The translations under genes and the position numbers were made by a program. From Lanius collurio (lineage: Eukaryota > Chordata > Aves > Passeriformes > Laniidae), in NCBI GenBank assembly GCA_020086605.1, contig JACBWW010000049.1:4664469-4728468 (forward strand): DNA of 64,000 bases, written 5' to 3'. The notes beneath the pieces were generated by a model. It did no database searches and was not told the DNA's origin. It saw only the letters and a list, made by a program, of their open reading frames with translations. Of this stretch, positions 35,130 through 49,615 are shown piece by piece (position 1 is the stretch's first letter; every line of letters begins with the position of its first letter).

Positions 35130-38100
35130 TAAAACCAAAACTATCTCATGTTTATATGGCATTCAGGGAATTGCAATTATTTTCTATCTGATATTCTTCA
35201 TACCAGAAGTCACCCTCTACATATGGAATCTGAATATAAAAATTCCTGTGAGAAACCATATATTTATATTATTACACATATATATGGCATTTTCACCCTT
35301 CAAATGATTCCCACAATTATTTCCAGCTGTGAAAGCAGAAGTACAGTTGAGGCCCCTCAAAAAGCAGATAAATAAATGCCTAAAAATACCAATGGACATG
35401 AAAATAATAGACTATACTAGATCCAAAAGTTACATTAAGACTATATTCACATGATTTCCTTTTTGCCTTAATAAATTCTTGAGGAGCACTAGCTCAAACA
35501 CTGAATACCTCCTGAAGATTTTATTATCGAAAAAGCTTCAACATCTGTTCTGAGCTGTACTGTAAAGCATCAAACACTGTATCTTAAGACTTACATTTTT
35601 AGCTGTTTAAACTACAGCACAGATTTACAGTTTGCTACAAGAAACCCAAAGGTATTCTCTGGGAAAAAAAAATATTGCTTTACTCTCCCCCTTCCAATTT
35701 CAAGAGGAATTGAAATAAAAATTCTTCAGCATGTCTCTGCTCAGATGTTACATGACCAAGCACCACCTCACATCAGCCAGCTTGGGTAGAAAGCAAAAGA
35801 GCTACTTAAATGCAGAGTGTGCTTTGCAGGCAGCACCTCAGCACTGTTTGCACATGAAAGCTCACGCTGCTATCGTCTTTATCTATATGCTCTCAGTGAG
35901 AGGCATTTGACTAGAGAGATTTACTTGATTAATCCTTGATTATAGATATCATTAATAACTTCCCACAGTTCACCCTTTAATTCAAAGTAAGAGTTCCTGA
36001 AAACAGAATACAAAATACTCTTCCCAGCAAAGATGCTCGAGCCAGACACCAACAAAGGAGTTATGTCTTACTCACATTGTCTTTTGTGGCTAAAAGGGAG
36101 GCTAGAGTTTGGGTCACAGCAAAACACAGCTAGACTGCCTTGGAGGGGAGGAACAGAGAGGTCCTGGGGACTGCAATTCCTCCCAGCCCCTCATGCCTTG
36201 TTCAAAAAGGCTGCCACTTCCCAGTGACAAGAGCTTTGTTTCTAGATCCGAAGAATAGTGTCTTCACCTGCCTCAAAATCAAACACATTCAGGGCAGCAT
36301 GGACCTGGGATTGCCCACTAAGTACTAGCTTGCTACCAGGTTACTTACTACATTACTGTTCCTCAAAGTTAACACCACGAGCCTTTTAAGCCCTTCAGCA
36401 GGCATCTGGCTTTTGTCTACAGCTCCACACATAAAAGAGCATCTTAGAAACTACCAGGCGTTTCTGCAAGGACAATCCCACTTCTTCTTGTCATGCACTT
36501 CAAAATCTCACATCCCATCCCAAGGCTGACTATTCTGTCCATCTCACGCCAGGACAGTTTAACTCACAGCACCCCTCTCACACCAGGTATCATGGCTTCA
36601 TTAGTTAATGGCTTCATTAGTTCCACAGAGAATTCTCTCAGGAACAAGGGCTAACTTGATCAGGGCAGCCCAAAGCAATCTCAGTGATGTCAAGGACATG
36701 GAAAGAAGCAGAGCTGGCTGGTTCCTGAAGCTGTTCCTGTTGTCACTTTAGATGATATTAAAATGACCTAACCCACTCAAAATCTGACAGAAATCCAGTT
36801 AACACTCATTTTCTTCGCTTAAGTACTGCTGAGAGTAACATCAACAAAGCACAGATAAAACGTCCACTAAATGAGAAACCAGAAGAAAGAGGGTCATTTT
36901 AAAGATGTTTGCATTGGCACTGACACCTAAAGGAAGGCAGAGTGCAAGATCTGGGGCAGAGCTCCACACTGTTACAATTCTCTCTCAAATGCAAAGAACT
37001 ACTCATGGCTGCCATTCAATTTAAACAGCACCAGGCAGTCTCTGTTCCAGGGCTTTGAAGTTCAGTCAAGTCTTGGGTGCAGAGGGAACAGCCTTGACCC
37101 TCAGAGAGGCTGAGGCCTGGAGAGCAGTGCTGGTGAGGACAGAACAGCTCCCTCCTCTTGGCCTCTAGTTTACTTGGAAAAGAGAGGCAAAAGAAGACAC
37201 AAACAGCTTTAAGAACAGCCTCACACCTTCCACTAAACATCCTAGGAACTCCAATGACAGGAATTTCCCTCAGCATTCAAGATCTGCAAGCAAGCTCTCT
37301 GCCATTGGCTTTCAAACCGGCTGAAAGGATCAGCTCTAAATAGTTGCATTTCTTTCTTGTCTTGCTAAGTGAAAATGCTGGAGGTGTCACTTGCAGCTGG
37401 GTTACAAGAGGCAGAAGACAGAAAGTGCCTCTCCCCTCCTACTGCAAGAAGAGGACTGCACACAAGGTGCTTTAAGAATACTAAGAGAGGAGAAGTAGAT
37501 GACCTTCCAAAAGGTCCCCTTTTTGTCAGACACAGGCAAAACTCAAGATACTGACTTTTCACTGCAACAAACTACTTAGCATCTAATTTTTAATACAGGA
37601 AGTAGAACAGGCAGGAAGACACAGGATGAAGAGCAGCACACTGTGAACATCACTCATCTTCCCTAAATCCTGGTCTCTGATCCACTCACTGTGACACCAC
37701 AGTTCCAGTCTGGGACTAACAGCAGATAATGCACACCGTGCATCTTACATCATTTGTCTTTCCCGAATTCCCTACATGTTCCTTAAAGACTTATATATTC
37801 CCCATACCCATTTTTTTCAGGATCCTGTGATGACCTAAATCCCAAGACAGGGCTGGGGATGTGGAAAGCCATTCTGATGGCAAGGAGAAGACCCGGTGTT
37901 TTGGCCACCTCTCATCCAAAAGGCCCTGAGTGACTATAGTGCTTTTGCCCCTCACAACAACAGCAAGTCACGCACACCCCACTGTCCTTTCATCTATGTC
38001 AGTCCTTTGAAAGAAATAAATCATGACTGGCAAAGGCACACAACTGAATATACACAAAACTTTCACCAAAACACTACACAGGTAGTTATAACAGTGCAGT

Positions 38101-41100
38101 AACATGATTTTCAGGAGATGATAATTGAAATTATGCCTCTTAGGAAAGGTACTCAGCAGCACAGTTTGCAACTAGATTAATCCCCAAAGATAACAAGCAA
38201 TTTATTTATACATGGGTCAACAGTGATTCATATGCAATTGTGGAATGATGCATTTTTAAGGAGATTTTAAGAGCAGAAAAGCAAATAAGATCAGTTTATA
38301 CTCCCTGGGGCTACAGCGCACCATCAGTGTTGCAGACTCATCAGCGTGGGCCACGAAACTGAAAATCAGGACAAGTTTGTTTGAATCAAATTTTACCACA
38401 TTAAAACATGGGATTCCACATGAAAACTGAGTCTTGATTCAAAATCAGAAGTCCAAAGAGTGAGGGGAGAGTTTCTTCAGGGCTTCACTGAGGCAAATGT
38501 GAAGAACTATCAAACAGTGGCACCCAGTGGTAAAGGACTTTCTGCAAAGAGGAACACAATAGAAAAATTCCAGAGGGAGAAGGGGGAAGACTGCCCCAAA
38601 TCCATGTTTATATACAAAAATGCTGAACTGAAAGAGCAAACATACTAAATCCCCAACAATTTTAGCAGAAAGTATTACTTCTAAGTCATTCTATTTGTGT
38701 AATCATCACCATTAGAGGATAGTGACTCCTCAAATACAAAAGGTTTAACATGAAACAGGTATTTCTAAGGAAGAGAAGGAAATTCAGAGCAGCCAGCAGC
38801 CCCTTATCAATTGGGAGAGTGCAAACATTTTGAACATCTGACTTGAGATACCTAAAAGGAGACTGGTGAATCTTGAAACGTCTTAAAATCTAGTTCACAG
38901 GATTTTAGCAAGATTCTTCCAGGGAAGAGAGAAACATGGTGATAGTGGTTGTTTTTCCACTTGTTCTGTATTTTCTTCACATGATCTAGAGAGAAAGATT
39001 AGAGACTAATGTGTGTCCCAGTGGGGCCAAACAGTGTCCAGGACCAAAGGGTCATTCTCTTGGAACAGGAATCCTCTTCTGGATGCTGTGATGATAGCAA
39101 GGACAATGGTGATGAAGGGTTCTAGCAAATATTCAACCAGGCAGAAGTTTATATCAGATATAAGCCAAAAAGGTTAAAATTACCTTTGATATATGTGAAA
39201 AAAATTGGAGCAAAAGAAGAGGCAGGTTACTTAGCAACCCTGTAAACATTACAAACAACAGCAAACAAACTGCACAGCAAAGTTTTCTTTGTTATAAAGA
39301 AATTAGGAAGTTAAAAAGCAAATGCAAGAGGAACATCTGTGAATGGGAGAACGTGCCCTTTATTGAGGCAGCTTTAACACCTCTGCTCTTTTGATTTTTA
39401 AGAAGTAAAGATTAATTGCAGCCTAATAATCATATAAGCAACAAGCCTTATAATGCTTTGAGATATTTTGATGACCGGGTATTGAGGCTAGAAAACAAAT
39501 TCCTTAAATAAAGAGCACACTTTTAAAGTGAGTGGAATAAAACCATCGATTTAGTAAAAGATTTGTGTTCAGCTGCACAGGGAGACCAAATTACAGGATC
39601 ATAATTATTCCTTCTAGTTCTACAAATTTAAAATCTATGAGTGCAATTAATAAGTGTTTGCAAGAGGGTCAGAAGATTAGAATCTCTGCATTAATCAGGT
39701 AGTTATGCATTCAGTAGCTACAGCAACAAAAATGAGACCAAGCAAGCAAAGTATTTCTCATGCTGCCTCAGTTACTCCAGTGCTGCAAATCCCCAAGTCT
39801 TGCCAAAGGAGCACAGCGGGACTGCTGCACCAGATTTTGCTCCGTGCCACGTGCTGTTCCTTAGGGCACAGAGATCCTGCCTGGAGTAAGGGCACAGCAC
39901 GATCTGCTGAGCTGTCACATCTCCCCTCCCCTCTGGGGCTTTCTGAATGACAACTTAAAAAGAATACTAACCACCCATAAAAGAAGGCCATTTGCAACAA
40001 GTTTAAAAACACTGACATAATGAAAACCACACAGGGCACTGCAGCTTGCCAGTTTCCTAAACAGACTCATAGGTAGTTATGTAAAAGTTAAGTACTTCTT
40101 CAGACCGGGCAGATATGTATCAATTACCTGCCAATTCAACAACTCAAGTTCTTTTCATTTTCTAGGAAGAAACCCTTTTCCTAGGAGGGAAAAAAAAAAA
40201 AAAATTAATACCAGCAAAGCTTGCTTTTTTTCCTTCTCTTTGGTTACAAATGGCTCAGAGCAAGCATCCAGCCCCTGTTTTGCTTTCTTAACACAGGGAG
40301 ATTTCCTAGAAACAGACAAAAGGAAACAAAGACAAATAATTTCCTTAAACCCACTGCTACTCCAAACTAACACACTTCCAGCTTAATCACAGGAAAGAAA
40401 TAAAACCTTCACCTCAAGGAGTTAGTCTTGGCTCAGGCAACCACATCCACATTCCAGCCTGCACTGTGTCCACAATGAGACACCCTTCCTTGCCCAGACC
40501 TGTTTTATCCACTCTCAGCTGGCATAGATACATTTTAGTATGAGGCTCTGCACTGCAATTCAGTGGAAAAAGAAGCCACTACAAAGGAAGGAAAACAAGA
40601 CCTGAAGGAAAAAGCAAAAATGAGGACACCAGTAAAACTGAGTAAAAGTGAGGTAGAGTAAGAAATTTTTTTAAAAAGGCTGTTCTACACCCTGCTCATG
40701 ACCTTAACCAAAGGCATGAAGCTCTAATGGTTTAAAAGGCTTGAGTGGGTGTAAGAATGTATGGCAGCCAGAGAACAAGCCTCCTGGAAGCTACAAGTGG
40801 GCTCAGGACAGCCAAGCCTGATACACATGATTTTATTAAAATGCAACCATGATCAACAGGCGTCCTGCAAAGAACATGACGTGCCACATGACATGTAGAG
40901 GAACATCATCTGCTCGTGTTTGATGGGAAGAATGAGATCTGAAAACCAGGAATTTACAGAAAATAAAAATGGAGCAAAATACTGACACTCAGTCCTATCT
41001 GTCAAAGCTGGTGATTTTTCTCTGGTGCTCTTCATGAGCAGCTACAATCAGCAGCTTCTCCTGCAAGCTCATAAATCAGGAAGTGACACCAGGGCAGGGC

Positions 41101-42740
41101 TGAGTGTCAGCCAGAAGGCTGCACGTGGAAGGGCAGCAGAGCCTGCCTCACTGCTCAGGAGGAAGGGCGTTGTTCTCTACAGAAACAAGCCGCCATCTGA
41201 ACAGGATTGGTGTGCTACTCACACAACTGAGCTGCCTTTGGCTTCTCAGCCCCCCTGGAATGAACAACCCAGAATGTCAATACCTAAAACAAAACCAGTC
41301 ACACAAGCCTAGCATGAACACAAGGAAGATTTTAGCATATACTCTGGCAGGATGATTTGTTGTATATGCTGACATGGGACTGTTTCTAGGATGTTTTCTG
41401 CCAACTTTTTATCTTTTTTGCCTTTTTAGAAAGACTTGAAAAGGTTCAGGAAGGGAGAAACAGACCACCACTCCCTAATCCCTCCAGAAAGGAACTGTTT
41501 AACAAACGTTAAGTAGTTAGCAAAGAAGAGTAAGAAACTAGAAGGATGACCCCAATGCCTCCACAAAGGGATTGTTTGTTGAGCTTGTGAACTGGTGGCA
41601 GGAAAGGAATTTCCTACAATTGTTACCTTTCTGTTTGAGAGACCACCTGGAGGAAAGTCTCAGGCTGTCCTTCCTCAGCAGCACTTGTGAAAGAGGGTGA
41701 GCTGTGCCACTGGAGTTTGTAGGACCCCCCACTCTGCTCCTCGTGTCCTTCTGCAGGGCTATAGAGAGGGCAGCTGCTCACTTGCTTTATGTGCTCCAGA
41801 AGTGGAACTGAACTGGACCTAAACTTGAAATGCAAGAACTCTGAAGTATGTAAGTTGAACAAGAAAAAAGCTCTCAGCAGGACTAAGAGGCACTACAGGT
41901 TAAAACAAACCACCTGCATCCCAAAAAGTCACACACTTGTTTACAGTGGTCTCATAAAGGAAAACAAAATGTGCATACTCTTGCCTCTTCATGCTCAAAA
42001 TTAAAGAAAAACCTTAAAGACAGAAACCAAAGGGCTGCAAAACAAGACTTCAGTAGAGCTAAGAAAGGGGCTGAAAGTCTTTATCACAACATGCCTACAG
42101 CTGAGGAACAAAAGCAGTGTGAGGTCACAGCTTGGCTCCTGCTAGTCAAGGCTCACAAAAGCAGCGTACAGAGCTTCCAGAGAAGTGGATACCATTTGTC
42201 ATTCACAGGCAGACAGCCTGGCAGCCACATCTCTAAAAGAGGATTCTGCCAGCCCCAAGAGGAGGGCTTGAAAAAAGCCTCCTCACAAGCCTCAGAGCCC
42301 TCTTATTAACAACATTTCACAGGTGACTCAGCTTAGTTTACAACAGGCAGGGTGAAAAGCTGTCCTCTAGCTGGGTTTTATAGCAGCAGCTTAATTAACA
42401 GGATGAATACCTATTGATAGGCAATCATAACCTCCACTGCCAGCTGCACCTCTTCATGCCTGAAACCAGCCCTGCTCTTTGTTCTGCTGCTGAAAACACA
42501 ACTTGGGGGGCTCTGAGCACCTGCTGCGCCTGCAACCAAAGAAGGAAACTTTCAGGCCAGCAAACTTTCTATGTTGGCAATAAACTGCATGTTAAGGACT
42601 CCTTAAAAATGTCATCATGCAGTGTCCTCAGCAGGGTATCATCTCACTGTCTCAGGTATTTGTAGGAGGGAGGAACAAATGGCAAGAGGTGTTTCTGTCA
42701 TCCTTTTCCTGATTGCCTTTAATAGCTAAATGGGATATTA

Positions 42741-42774
42741 AAAAACAAACAAACAAACAAACAAACAAAAAAAA
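42741..42774 (+). repeat. (AAAC)n microsatellite
   Basis: A run of about seven AAAC units that grades into poly(A). Confidence 0.95.
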
Positions 42775-45700
42775 CAGAACAAAGAACGAAACACTTTGAA
42801 AAATTGTAATTAAAATTCCAATGAGCGTATGTGGCTTTCAAGACTTTTTAAAAGCACATCCCTGTTTTGCAATCAGAAGCACTCCAACAAATGGTCACAG
42901 GTGAACAGTCAGCACTTCAGTGGACACATGCCATGTCCCATCCCACAAGCACTGCCTCTCATGCTTCCTATCACTGAATTAATTATTATTTTTCTCCTTG
43001 ACTGCATAACCTACAAAGATGTTTTGGACTTGTAAGAAGAACTGTCTTTATGACTAAGTGTGAAAGATGAATTGATATTTATGTAGGCATCTCATGCATT
43101 GCTATTTCCTGGGGTTGCACCTCACTATGGGAAAGGAGGTCTGCAAATGTGAGCACTGTTTCTAAAAAAATAAGAGGAGGTAGAACCCCTTTCCTTTACT
43201 ACAAATTCTTGACCTGTTCCTAGTCCCATAAACCTAAGTAAACCAGACCAAACTGCCACAACACTTTCAAACATTTTAACCCAATTTGCTCAAGTTCCTG
43301 CACACACCACAGCTTGTCTACCATCTTACAACACAATCACTTTCTCAACCTGCTTGCTTAACAAGCAGTGGAGAATTCTAGACTGCAAAGTAGACTATTA
43401 ACATCTGCTTCTTTTTTTTTTTTTAATTAAACAATCATATTTTGCCATGATTCACTGAGGAATTATGTTTTAAAACTGCAAAAAAAATTATTGAACGAGG
43501 GGAATTCATCAACATTCAAAGTAGCACTGTTCATTATAACGGGCTTGGTCACATCAGAGGCTCACTCAGTCTGTAGGAAAGATACCCCACAATTACAGTG
43601 AGGAACTGAGCCATGACAGAAGAGAGAGGCTCTATTCTCAGCTCTACCAAAAACTGGATTTGTGATGCTGAGCAAGTTGCCGAGCCTTAAATTACTCTGG
43701 AACAAGCTGTGGTTGTCAGCACAAGACAACATGTTGGATACCAAAAGCAGAGAGAGCAAGACAGACTTTTTTGGATGAGCAAATCAATAAGAAATATCAT
43801 AAATTACAACAACACTATGCTTTGTTCTATTATAGTCAGCATTTTGTCAGACATTTTGGAGCCATTTCATGTTAAGCACTCTTTTTTTTTCGGATTGAAC
43901 AAATGCTTGTTTTAGAATCAAGAGGCAAAATCCAAACAGGTAATTTCCTGAAAGAAGTTTAGAAAATTAAATTGATGATGTTTAAAATAAGGTACAAAGT
44001 TATGAAATAAGAGAAATATAGAATATAATTTAGAAAGATGTTAGGGTTAATAACACAGAGGCTGTGAACTTCTTAGTGCTGCAAAACAAATGCCAGGGAT
44101 TTAGAAGTCTCATGCCTAAAGGATTGACGCTATTTTCACCCCAAGCCTATTTTTATGAATTTCTTCCTTCTCAAGTTATTACCAAAGTCCCCAGTGATTT
44201 CTTTTTTTTTTTTTTTGTTATTTGCCTGTGGATTTATCATCTCAACAACAAAAAGAGACACATTAAACACATGCTTTTTTAAGCTGCACTAGTAAATATG
44301 TTCTCAGAAATGACTCCAAGACAAAAATCTACACTGAAAAGCCAGAATGAGAGCTGGGAGCCTGAGGGCCTCCCTATCCCACTGGTGAATACAGCATGTT
44401 CTTTTTGAGCATGTTCATAATAAGACAGAGACCCATTTGTCAAAATCTGTCCTCTTTAAAACAGCATGTATTCCTCAACAGCCTCAGTGCTCAGCAGGGT
44501 GTAAATACTGCACCTTCAGCCACTTCCCCTGTGTGAGCTTAACATATACATTTAGTGTTTAAGATTGAAGCAAATGTTTGCTATTGTCCCATTTAATCTA
44601 AGAATGTTAATGGTCATCCTTTAATGTGAATGTTAACAAACCAGCCATAACTTTTTTCATATCATCAAGGTATGTGATGTTAAACACAGGCTTCTGACCT
44701 GCTACACTGAACCCAGCAGCCTGTCTGCACACAGGATGTTGTCCCACTGATCCCCACAGAAGATCAGAAAAGCTGCACAGATACACAACAAAGGCAGCAA
44801 CAGGATCCACTTCCAGTTTAGAAAGGCATTTGGTTATGAAAGCTACCAGGCTATCAGAAGTAATCCAGGAGCCTTCCCCTGCACATGCTGGTCATTAATA
44901 CTTCTTGTTCTCTCCCCTGCACCTTTCCAGCACTGCAGCAACACCACAGGTACCAATGGCACCACATTGCAACTGGCAAATGAAGATGGTGAATATGGGC
45001 TGAACACAGTGCCTGTTCATCCAGATGTGTGTCTTAAGGATCTTTCCAGCAGACAACACTCTGCTCCAGCCAGTCCCAGCTCCTCATACCAGAGAAACTC
45101 TAGAGCAGCTCGTGCTGTACCCACATGAGCAAACAGCCCCGGCAAAGAAGCAAAACCCCCAAACCCTCAGAAGAGACAGGCACAGTCAGCTGGGATTGCA
45201 GCTTCTGCCTGTGCACTGTACCAGTGAAAATCAGCACATGGATCTGTCTGTATCTGTATCAAGCAGAGTTACTCTACAGTGAGAACAGAAAAAAGTCAGC
45301 TAGTGCAGAGATTCTGATCCCTTCAACCCGACAGAACAACTTGTACGAAAAGATTAGAATCCCAGTAACTCTGAAATGACAAAATATCAATCCTATTCAA
45401 GTTTCATTAGACCCTATGTTATACATTTATTTTACAAACGGCAATTGGAACAAAAATTAGAGCAACCTCACTGTTCACACATACTTGAGGGAGTCACTGT
45501 ACTCCATCAGTCTACACAGATGACTGAATCATTATCCCCATTTTATGTACTCTACCTTTGGGACTTATAAATAGTGGAACTTTTGCAAATTTTACTGACT
45601 GCACTCAGCCAACATTGTGTCACTCCAGAGAGACACAACCATCAGCTCATCTTTCACACAAAGGTAATATCCCGCTCACATTTTAGGTAACTCTAGTTCA

Positions 45701-47587
45701 GATTTCCCAGATAAAAAAGTTGGTTGCCACCTTCATCCCCAAATCTGACCTTGCCAGCACTACTAACCTGTTTGCTGCAAATTGGCTGTATGAGATACAT
45801 TATTATGCACCTCTGAGCAGGGTGACAGCCACCCCCACAAGAGCACACCAGCATGGCACCATCTCATACGTTGCTAAGCCATCAACTCCATAGTTTTGGA
45901 TGAAACATCCTTTTTTCAAGAGCCATTTCCATCTCCCTAACACACTGAATTACACATACACCTCAGGGCCTAGTGGCAAAAACAGCAAGTCTTTGTGGCT
46001 GGGCAGGGGTACAGGTTTTGATTTGGGAAGTGTATATCTGCAAATTAATTTTGATCTGCACCCTACTGTGCTCAGTGCTTTCCTATGGCTTCCATTCAAC
46101 ATAAACACTTACTACCATTGAAAACACAGTGCTTCCAGGAAAACAATGTTAAGTTAAATTCACACAGTGATTAAAAAATTGCAATCAGACCATTAAAAGT
46201 TTGAAATCAATGGATGAGCTTTCCCACACATTAATAGCAGCTTTACTAAAATGCATGCCAGCAAATGTGCCTGCTCACCCTCAGAAGTACCACTCTCACT
46301 AGCAGGGAGGAAACATTTTGTTAGTAATTTTCTAGTAGAGCCAAAATGGGTAAGTTTGTAAAGGCTACAGCACAGACTCTTTATCAGGGAAAGAGATCTA
46401 TGCAAATTTCAGAGTTTATCTCATCCAGGGTTTTTTCTATTGCTAGAAAGTGCTGACATCCATTTAGAAAACCTCTGCACATGTCTTTTAAATATCCCTT
46501 TCCAAAAACCTCCCATGGGACAGCTTCATTACTTCAACAAGTGACTCGAGAAGCAGGAGGAGACAGCATATTAAATGAGTAAGGCAGACACAGAAGGCCA
46601 AGGCAACAAGAATTTCATCCAATGTCTCGCACCTCATTCTACCCTTCTGATGAATCAGCATTGTTCAGCTGCAATTGCCATCTCTTAATCTTACCCAGTA
46701 CCTGGCTAAAAGCTAAAGACATCAGCCACTTGTCTCTCTCTTGCTTAAGACCTTTTACATATCCACTCTAACCCTTATTTATACCATTATGATTATTATC
46801 TAATTATAAACAATGGCTTGATTAAAACACACATATTTATAGAAGCATTCATGTCACCTACCTTTAGGCTGCTGCAGCTAAAATGGGAAAGCAAGCTCCT
46901 TATAGCATTAGCATGGTTATCCAGAGGGCAAATCAAAGCAGCTATGCTCAGCACTAAAGTCAAATATCATCACTCTCAAGCAGCTTCCAGACACTCTCAC
47001 CTTCCTCCACTGAGGTTATGAGAAATCCAGAGAACCTAGATTCCCAAACTGCTTTTGAAAAGGAATGCCAAAGATCCCTTCAAAAGCGAAAGAGTTAGAA
47101 ATTGCAAATCAAATTTCATAAACTACAACAATACTGAACAAATCCAACCTGCCACTGCTTTTTACACTATCTCCAGCATACCAGTTACTTCCAGCTTCAC
47201 ATACAGTGTGGTGTAAAACCATGGAAAATACTCACTTTAATAATTTCCTGTATTATTCACCACATTGTGTACAATACCTTGTGGATTAATTATCCAGATA
47301 ACAAAATGACTGCAAGTGCTATTAATGTTGTCGGTCTGAAGCAGTGATCCAAATAATGACAGCAATGTGCTTCTGTGGTCTACAGCATGAGAGAGGCTGA
47401 ACTAAAGAACAACCTCCTCCTACCTGCTACTCATGAGTGAAAAAAGACCCTTCCTCCCTGTGCAGGAAGGTGTGTAAACCATTAAGCAACTGGGGAAAAT
47501 CCTGAAGATTGGGAAAATCAAAGAGAGAAAAGGGCTTTCACATCTGGAAGCCAAACTGTTTAAAGGAATGGAGAGAAGGGTCACCAA

Positions 47588-47790
47588 GGAAGAAATGTTT
47601 TATGATGAAGGCAGTGAGACACTGGCACAGGTTGTTCACAGAAGCTACAGATGCCCCGTCACTGGAAGTGTTCAAGGCTGAATGGAGTTTTGAGCAACAA
47701 AACTGAGTGAAAGATGTCCCTACCCACTGCAGGGAGGTTGGACTAGATGAAATTTAAAGGTCTCTTCCAACTCAAAGCTTTCTGTGACTT
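47588..47790 (+). mobile_element. CR1 LINE 3' fragment, plus orientation
   Basis: It reads GAAATGTTTTATGATGAAGG, GTGAGACACTGGCACAGGTT, GATGCCCCGTCACTGGAAGT, GAGGTTGGACTAGATGAAAT and AAAGGTCTCTTCCAACTCAA, the ordered landmarks of a CR1 3' region in sense orientation, ending in a TTCTGTGAC remnant of the terminal repeat. It is about 200 bases long and strongly 5'-truncated. A second CR1 copy in the opposite orientation starts about 780 bases further on. Confidence 0.9.
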
Positions 47791-48571
47791 CTGAGTGATG
47801 ACATTTGTAGGAGGCTGGGATAAACACATTTTGGGGGTGCTTGTACTGGTGCACAGAAGCAATCCAACAGTGAGAGAGATGCCGCTCCTCTCCAGGACCC
47901 AGGACATCCACACAAGCAAAGGAAGCCCTGGAGCAGAATTACTGCTCTCACCAACCACAGATGTGGGCACATACCACTACCCGTAACACAGCTGGAAACA
48001 TCTCATTTCTGTGTGTCCTGGTTAAGCAAGAGGCACAAATTTCTGTTTGGAGGCAATCTAAACCGCACCACTGGAAATACCAATAGAAATATTTCTGTTA
48101 TTTCCAGGCCACCGAACACAAGTAGCACTCACTAGTTAACTACTCTGGTTTCCAATTTAAGAAATGCCTTTAATGAAAGCACTTTCTTGAACACACACCA
48201 AATGCCACTGAACATCATTGTGCCTAAGCTGCACCTCCTAGAGAGTTTAGTTTTTAAATTAACTGTGAGCATGTTGTAACCTAAAAAAGGAGGAGAGGAG
48301 GGAATTAAAAAAAACAAAGAGGAAAAGAGGAAGAAAGTCTCTCTTGTGGCACTTTTCTTCAAACACAGGAAGAAACAGGTGTTGGTATAAGCAGAAAGGA
48401 AGACAGATTTACATCTCACAGATTCAAAACCAAGTGCTATCAGCAAAAATACTAGATTACTGAGGCAGAGAGAGAGAGAGAGAGAGGAAGTTGCAAAACT
48501 ACTTAACATTTCAAGGTTTGAGGCTTTTCACTCAGTGTTGTAGCTGGGGAAAACAAACATACACTTTGACT
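47791..48571. other. Unique spacer between two CR1 copies
   Basis: No gene was recognised. It contains a (GA)n run at 48467-48487 and an A-rich patch at about 48306-48330. A 125-codon open frame on the minus strand (48132-48509) has low-complexity composition because it translates these repeats. Confidence 0.5.
48467..48487 (+). repeat. (GA)n microsatellite
   Basis: About ten AG/GA units immediately left of a CR1 copy. Confidence 0.95.
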
Positions 48572-49048
48572 ATCATAAAATGGTTTGGACTAGAAGGGAA
48601 CTTAAGTAATCATCTAGTTCCAACACCCATGCCATGGGCAGGGACACCTTCCACTAGGCTAGGTTGCTCAAAACCCTGTTTAGCCTGACTTTGAACATTT
48701 TCAGGGGTAGAAAGAGCCACCACTTCTCTGGGCAACCTATTCCAGCAATTCACCACCCTCACAGTAAAGAATTTCTTCCTAATATGTAATCTAAACGTTC
48801 AGTCTAAAGCCATTCCACCTTGTCCAGTGTCCTTCTCCATCCGTCTTGTAGACCCTTTAGGTACAGGAAGGAGCTCTGAGCCCAGAGCCTTCCCTTCTCA
48901 GGGCTTAACAACCCCAACTCTCTGAGCTGTCTCCATAACAGAGGTGCTCCAGCCCTCTGAGGCTCCAGTCATCTCTGGGCGTCCTCTGGGTTCACTCCAA
49001 CAGGTCCCCGTTCTTCTTACATTTTGGGCCCCAGAGCTGGGGTACAGT
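48572..49048 (-). mobile_element. Truncated CR1 LINE
   Basis: It starts ATCATAAAATGGTTTGGACT (reverse complement of a CR1 3' end) and passes through CCATGGGCAGGGACACCTTC, CACTTCTCTGGGCAACCTAT, AAAGAATTTCTTCCTAATAT, CAGGGCTTAACAACCCCAAC and GGGCCCCAGAGCTGGGGTAC. It keeps nearly the full set of 3' landmarks and is among the best preserved copies in the window. Confidence 0.93.
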
Positions 49049-49486
49049 TGGATTAGCAGTCAAATAAATTAAATGCTGCATCTGTTGTTCCAATTATATT
49101 AACAAAGTACTGATAGAACCATGCATGTTTTCCCCTTGTGTACCATGCCCTGGGTAAAGATGTTATGTAGCACATATTTCCTGTGTTATAAATTAAACAC
49201 AAGCCAAATTTACCCTTCCTGCAATGCTATTAAAAATCAAGGGCAATTACTCCAGGGATAAATCTGGCCCAGTAATGTTTTTCAACAAAAATTAGTTTCT
49301 AGAATAAATTCTACTAAAATAAACCTGTGTGGAAATACTTGAAACATTTTCATTTGTGTTCCAAGCACTTGTTTAAAAATAAATTGGAACAGAGAGTTCC
49401 CAGTATTAAATAGCTGGAAACTGTCAGGAAAGTGTTTTAGATTACTGTTTTCAGGTATTAACCTGATAATCCTACTGTCTGGTTCT

Positions 49487-49615
49487 GTCGGGGTTAGTTT
49501 TGTTGGGGGTGATGTTTCAATTTTTTTTGTTGTTTTGGTTTTTTTTTTGTGGGGGGTGTTTGGGGGGGGGGGGGGGGGGGGGTTGTGGGGCTTTTTCACT
49601 GGTTTGGGGGGTTTG
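49487..49615 (+). repeat. G/T-rich tract with a 21-base G run
   Basis: The plus strand is almost entirely G and T over about 120 bases, with several short G runs and an uninterrupted G run at 49562-49582. It has G-quadruplex potential on the plus strand. On the FAM107B-sense strand it is C/A-rich. Confidence 0.9.

Larger units (their letters stand above)
30617..47587 (-). other. FAM107B upstream intron sequence, proximal part
   Basis: Sequence upstream (5') of the start-codon exon on the gene's strand, probably the large first intron. It is mostly unique AT-rich DNA. It contains a perfect 25-bp tandem duplication (30877-30930), a divergent CR1 fragment (32489-32850), an A/C-only tract (35053-35129), an (AAAC)n run (42741-42774) and homopolymer runs near 40190-40204, 43411-43425 and 44203-44217. 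No exon could be supported. Confidence 0.6.

Noticed and set aside
42741..42774. Regularly spaced short repeats that could suggest an array
   Set aside because: It is a simple AAAC microsatellite without spacers, so not a CRISPR-like structure.
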